Assembly (NCBI GenBank): GCA_964393325.1
Contig: CAYMTE010000025.1
Span: forward strand, 1 to 6,913
Direction of reading: 5' to 3'
DNA length: 6,913 nucleotides
Source of the DNA: JBAZWV01 sp964393325
Lineage (GTDB): Bacteria > Patescibacteriota > Patescibacteriia > 2-12-FULL-60-25
Both the position numbers and the translations under genes were made by a program. Below the pieces are notes generated by a model, which saw only the letters and a program-made list of their open reading frames with translations, was not told the origin of the DNA and searched no databases. Below are positions 4,614-6,913 of the stretch, in pieces (position 1 is the first letter of the stretch; every line of letters starts with the position of its first letter).

Positions 4614-6913
4614 AAGATCTACGGATCGTAATTGTGTCGTGGAACGTCGAGCAGCTGCTCGACCGTTGTTTGCGTTCGCTGCCAAATGCCTGTCGCGAAC
4701 TTTCGTGGGAAGTCGTGGTTGTCGACAACGCGTCTCGCGACGGATCGGTTGCGGTTGCGGAAAAACTTCGGAGAGATGGAGCACTTCCGATCACGGTCAT
4801 CGCGAACGCGGACAATCGTGGGTTCGCAAAAGCGTGCAATCAAGGTATCGCGGGGAATGATGCGCGGTATGTTTTGTTGTTGAATCCCGATACCGAATGC
4901 CCCGCGGGTTCGCTCACGGATTTTGTCGCAGCAGGGGATCGTTTGCCGGATGCGGGAATTCTTGGACCGCGGCTTACGTATCCAGATGGACGATATCAAG
5001 AGAGTGTCCGACGGTTTCCGAACGTGTGGAATCAGCTCTGTATCTTGTTGCGGTTGCATATTCTCGCGCCGTGGCTCGGAACGGTTCGTCGGTATTTCTG
5101 GAACGATCTTGATACCTCGCGCGAGCAACGCGTTGAGCAGGTGATGGGCGCATGCTTCTTGATCCGCGCGGATGTGATTGAGGAGATCGGTGGGTTGGAT
5201 GAACGATATTTTATCTGGTTTGAAGAAGTGGATTACTGCCGCATGGCAATGGCTCGCGGCTGGGACGTGTTTTATGTTCCGTCGATTGCAATTGCGCATC
5301 ACGGAGGTCGTTCATTTGGACAGTTATTCTCTGTGACAAAACAGCGGATGTTCAATGCGAGTTTGTTGTCATTTTTTCGAAAATGGGAACCAGGATGGCG
5401 TGCGAAACTGATCCATGCCGCGATGCCGGTTTCGCTTGGGATCGCGCATTTGATAGACGCGCTTCGCGCGGGCGCATCGGGATGGGGGTTGTGGTTTGGA
5501 TTGCTTCTTATCGTCGAAGCGTTGTCGCTCGCGACCGTATTTACCTCGATGCCGCGTGCGATCGTGACCGCATTGCTTGGAATCGGAATGGCGTTCCTTG
5601 CTGTCCGAAAGCCGTCGATCGGACTCGCGGCCTTGCTGCTTGAGCTCATGGTGGGATCAAAAGGAGCTCTCACAAAAATTCCTGAAGGAATGGAAGTAGA
5701 TGGCGGGACGTCGCTTCGGATCGTGCTCGTTGGCGCGTTTTTTGCGGGATGGTTTTTTCAGGCGATACGGTATTGGTTGCCTCGTCGGCGACAGCTGTTC
5801 AGTACTGTGCGCCAGCTCATTCGAGGGCGTGTTGCATGGATCGCGCTCGCAGGTCTTTGTGTGTGGGGTGTGGTGAATGGAATGAGCATGAATCAGTCAA
5901 CATTTTGGCAGGACGCGAATGCATGGATGTTTTTGTCATTGCTCGTTCCGGTACTTGATTGCGCGCATCGCGATGGTGCGATGTTGCGACGGTTTGGGAG
6001 GGATGCGGCGATCGCGGCCTTGCTGTGGTTGCCGATAAAGACGCTGTTACTTCTCTACGTGTTTTCACACGGAATCCCGTCTCTGTCTCAACCCTTGTAT
6101 CTTTGGGTACGACGAACGGGCGTTGGCGAAGTTACGCTCGTGGTCGGTAATTTATTTCGATTGTTTATTCAGTCGCAAGTGTACGCAATCATTGCCTGGC
6201 TGCTCTTTGCCGCGTATGCAGCAGTGCGAACCCGAAAAGAGATTTCTCTTCGTTGGTGGTTGATTGGCATCGGTTCGTTGATTTCTTTATTGATGAGCTT
6301 GTCGCGAAGCTTTTGGATCGGACTTGCGGCAGGTGGCATCGTCACGATCGCGTTGACGTATAAAACGTGGACGCCGCGTTTTATTGCCTGGTGCGGTCGT
6401 CTTGCCGCGCCGGTGTTCATCGCGCTGGCGGTGTTGTTCGGTGTTGTCGCATTTCCCGTGCCTTATGTAGAAGTAGGATCACTTGCAACGCTTTTCGGAT
6501 CTCGCGGATCCACGACCGACGCGGCCGCGGCGAGTCGATGGAATTTATTGCCCGTGCTTGTGGCGAAAATCAAAGAAGCGCCGATTCTCGGATCAGGTTT
6601 TGGTGCGACGGTGACCTATCAAACCCGCGATCCACGTATTCTCGCAAAACACCCGGATGGAATGTATACGACGTCCGCGTTTGAATGGGGGTGGCTCGAG
6701 CATTGGATCAAGTTTGGCATCTTCGGCATTCCCGTGATCCTCTGGCTGCTGCTTTCGATAGGGATACGCGTCTGGCGCACACCTGAACCGCGCTGGATGC
6801 GCGTGGGTGGCGTGTCGTCTCTTGTCGCGCTTGCCGCGTTACACGTGTTTACGCCGTATTTGAACCATCCACTGGGGTTTGGCGTGCTGCTTGCGATGGA
6901 AGCATGGATAGAG
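4610..6913 (+). CDS. GT2 glycosyltransferase fused to O-antigen ligase/polymerase domain; 3' end outside the window
   Basis: One frame stays open from the ATG at 4610 for 768 codons to the window edge, with no stop. Residues 1 to about 260 form a WbbL-like GT2 domain: V-I-V-S-W-N at the first strand, V-V-D39-N-A-S-R-D-G-S, N-R-G-F-A-K-A-C-N, L-L-N92-P-D94-T-E as the DXD-type site, E205-E-V-D208 as the catalytic-base motif, and H-H-G (230-232). After F-F-R-K-W (about 259) comes a short linker. From about residue 291 there are some 12 hydrophobic segments with the look of the O-antigen ligase/Wzy_C family. These include G349-S-K-G352, S-R566-S-F-W, then a large loop (about 620-700) with A-S-R643-W, I-L-G-S-G-F-G (659-665), E692-W-G-W-L-E-H698, and N752-H753-P-L-G near the end. 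Family knowledge puts the conserved Arg and His residues of this loop at the outer face, where they act on polyprenyl-linked glycan. The GT2 half should be cytosolic. M272 (5423) could be an internal start for the ligase half, but it lacks a clear Shine-Dalgarno. Whether the second half ligates or polymerises cannot be told from sequence. Confidence 0.88.
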   Translation, partial: MKDLRIVIVSWNVEQLLDRCLRSLPNACRELSWEVVVVDNASRDGSVAVAEKLRRDGALPITVIANADNRGFAKACNQGIAGNDARYVLLLNPDTECPAGSLTDFVAAGDRLPDAGILGPRLTYPDGRYQESVRRFPNVWNQLCILLRLHILAPWLGTVRRYFWNDLDTSREQRVEQVMGACFLIRADVIEEIGGLDERYFIWFEEVDYCRMAMARGWDVFYVPSIAIAHHGGRSFGQLFSVTKQRMFNASLLSFFRKWEPGWRAKLIHAAMPVSLGIAHLIDALRAGASGWGLWFGLLLIVEALSLATVFTSMPRAIVTALLGIGMAFLAVRKPSIGLAALLLELMVGSKGALTKIPEGMEVDGGTSLRIVLVGAFFAGWFFQAIRYWLPRRRQLFSTVRQLIRGRVAWIALAGLCVWGVVNGMSMNQSTFWQDANAWMFLSLLVPVLDCAHRDGAMLRRFGRDAAIAALLWLPIKTLLLLYVFSHGIPSLSQPLYLWVRRTGVGEVTLVVGNLFRLFIQSQVYAIIAWLLFAAYAAVRTRKEISLRWWLIGIGSLISLLMSLSRSFWIGLAAGGIVTIALTYKTWTPRFIAWCGRLAAPVFIALAVLFGVVAFPVPYVEVGSLATLFGSRGSTTDAAAASRWNLLPVLVAKIKEAPILGSGFGATVTYQTRDPRILAKHPDGMYTTSAFEWGWLEHWIKFGIFGIPVILWLLLSIGIRVWRTPEPRWMRVGGVSSLVALAALHVFTPYLNHPLGFGVLLAMEAWIE

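Noticed and set aside
4619..5302. Minus-strand 227-codon open frame opposite the GT2 half of the fusion
   Set aside because: The plus-strand frame carries all GT2 motifs. The antisense product is low in hydrophobic order and has no recognisable motif or ribosome binding site.
5423..6913. Separate O-antigen ligase gene starting at M272
   Set aside because: No stop separates it from the GT2 half and no clear Shine-Dalgarno precedes the ATG at 5423, so one fused gene is the simpler reading. Internal initiation is not excluded.

Overview
The window looks like bacterial chromosome with moderately high GC and very compact gene packing. TGG encodes tryptophan, and TGA appears only as a stop (at 4611-4613), so the standard bacterial code (table 11) fits. 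The style of the proteins resembles genomes of the Patescibacteria/CPR type. Examples are a class A beta-lactamase-like exported protein with a K-F-G box, an O-antigen ligase domain with a G-S-K-G motif, and a minimal flippase-glycosyltransferase-ligase cluster. This placement is an inference from protein style, not a proof.

Left edge (1-215): no gene is visible. It holds an imperfect inverted repeat (arms 50-90 and 135-170) plus the end of a further copy at 1-17, a palindromic intergenic repeat of the 'GTCATTCCGAGCGG...GAGGGATCC' kind. Next, on the minus strand (216-1213), is an exported or membrane-anchored serine hydrolase of the class A beta-lactamase fold. It is split between two frames by an apparent one-base deletion in an A5 run at 1137-1141.

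A 55-bp divergent gap (1214-1268) carries promoter-like hexamers for both directions, each very close to the start codon. To its right runs a tightly coupled plus-strand operon for a cell-surface glycan. Its genes are a 14-helix Wzx/MOP-type flippase (1269-2729), a GT4 glycosyltransferase (2722-3813), a GT2 glycosyltransferase (3816-4613), and a very long open frame (4610 to the window end). Junctions are an 8-bp overlap, a 2-bp gap and a 4-bp ATGA overlap.

That last frame has no stop over 768 codons. It encodes a WbbL-like GT2 domain fused to a polytopic Wzy_C/O-antigen ligase (WaaL/Wzy-type) domain, and is the most notable item here. In the simplest model, the GT4 and GT2 enzymes assemble a lipid-linked oligosaccharide on the cytosolic face, the flippase turns it over, and the ligase/polymerase half of the fusion polymerises or transfers it on the outside. 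No initiating phosphoglycosyltransferase is in the window, so the operon probably has further genes downstream or relies on genes elsewhere.
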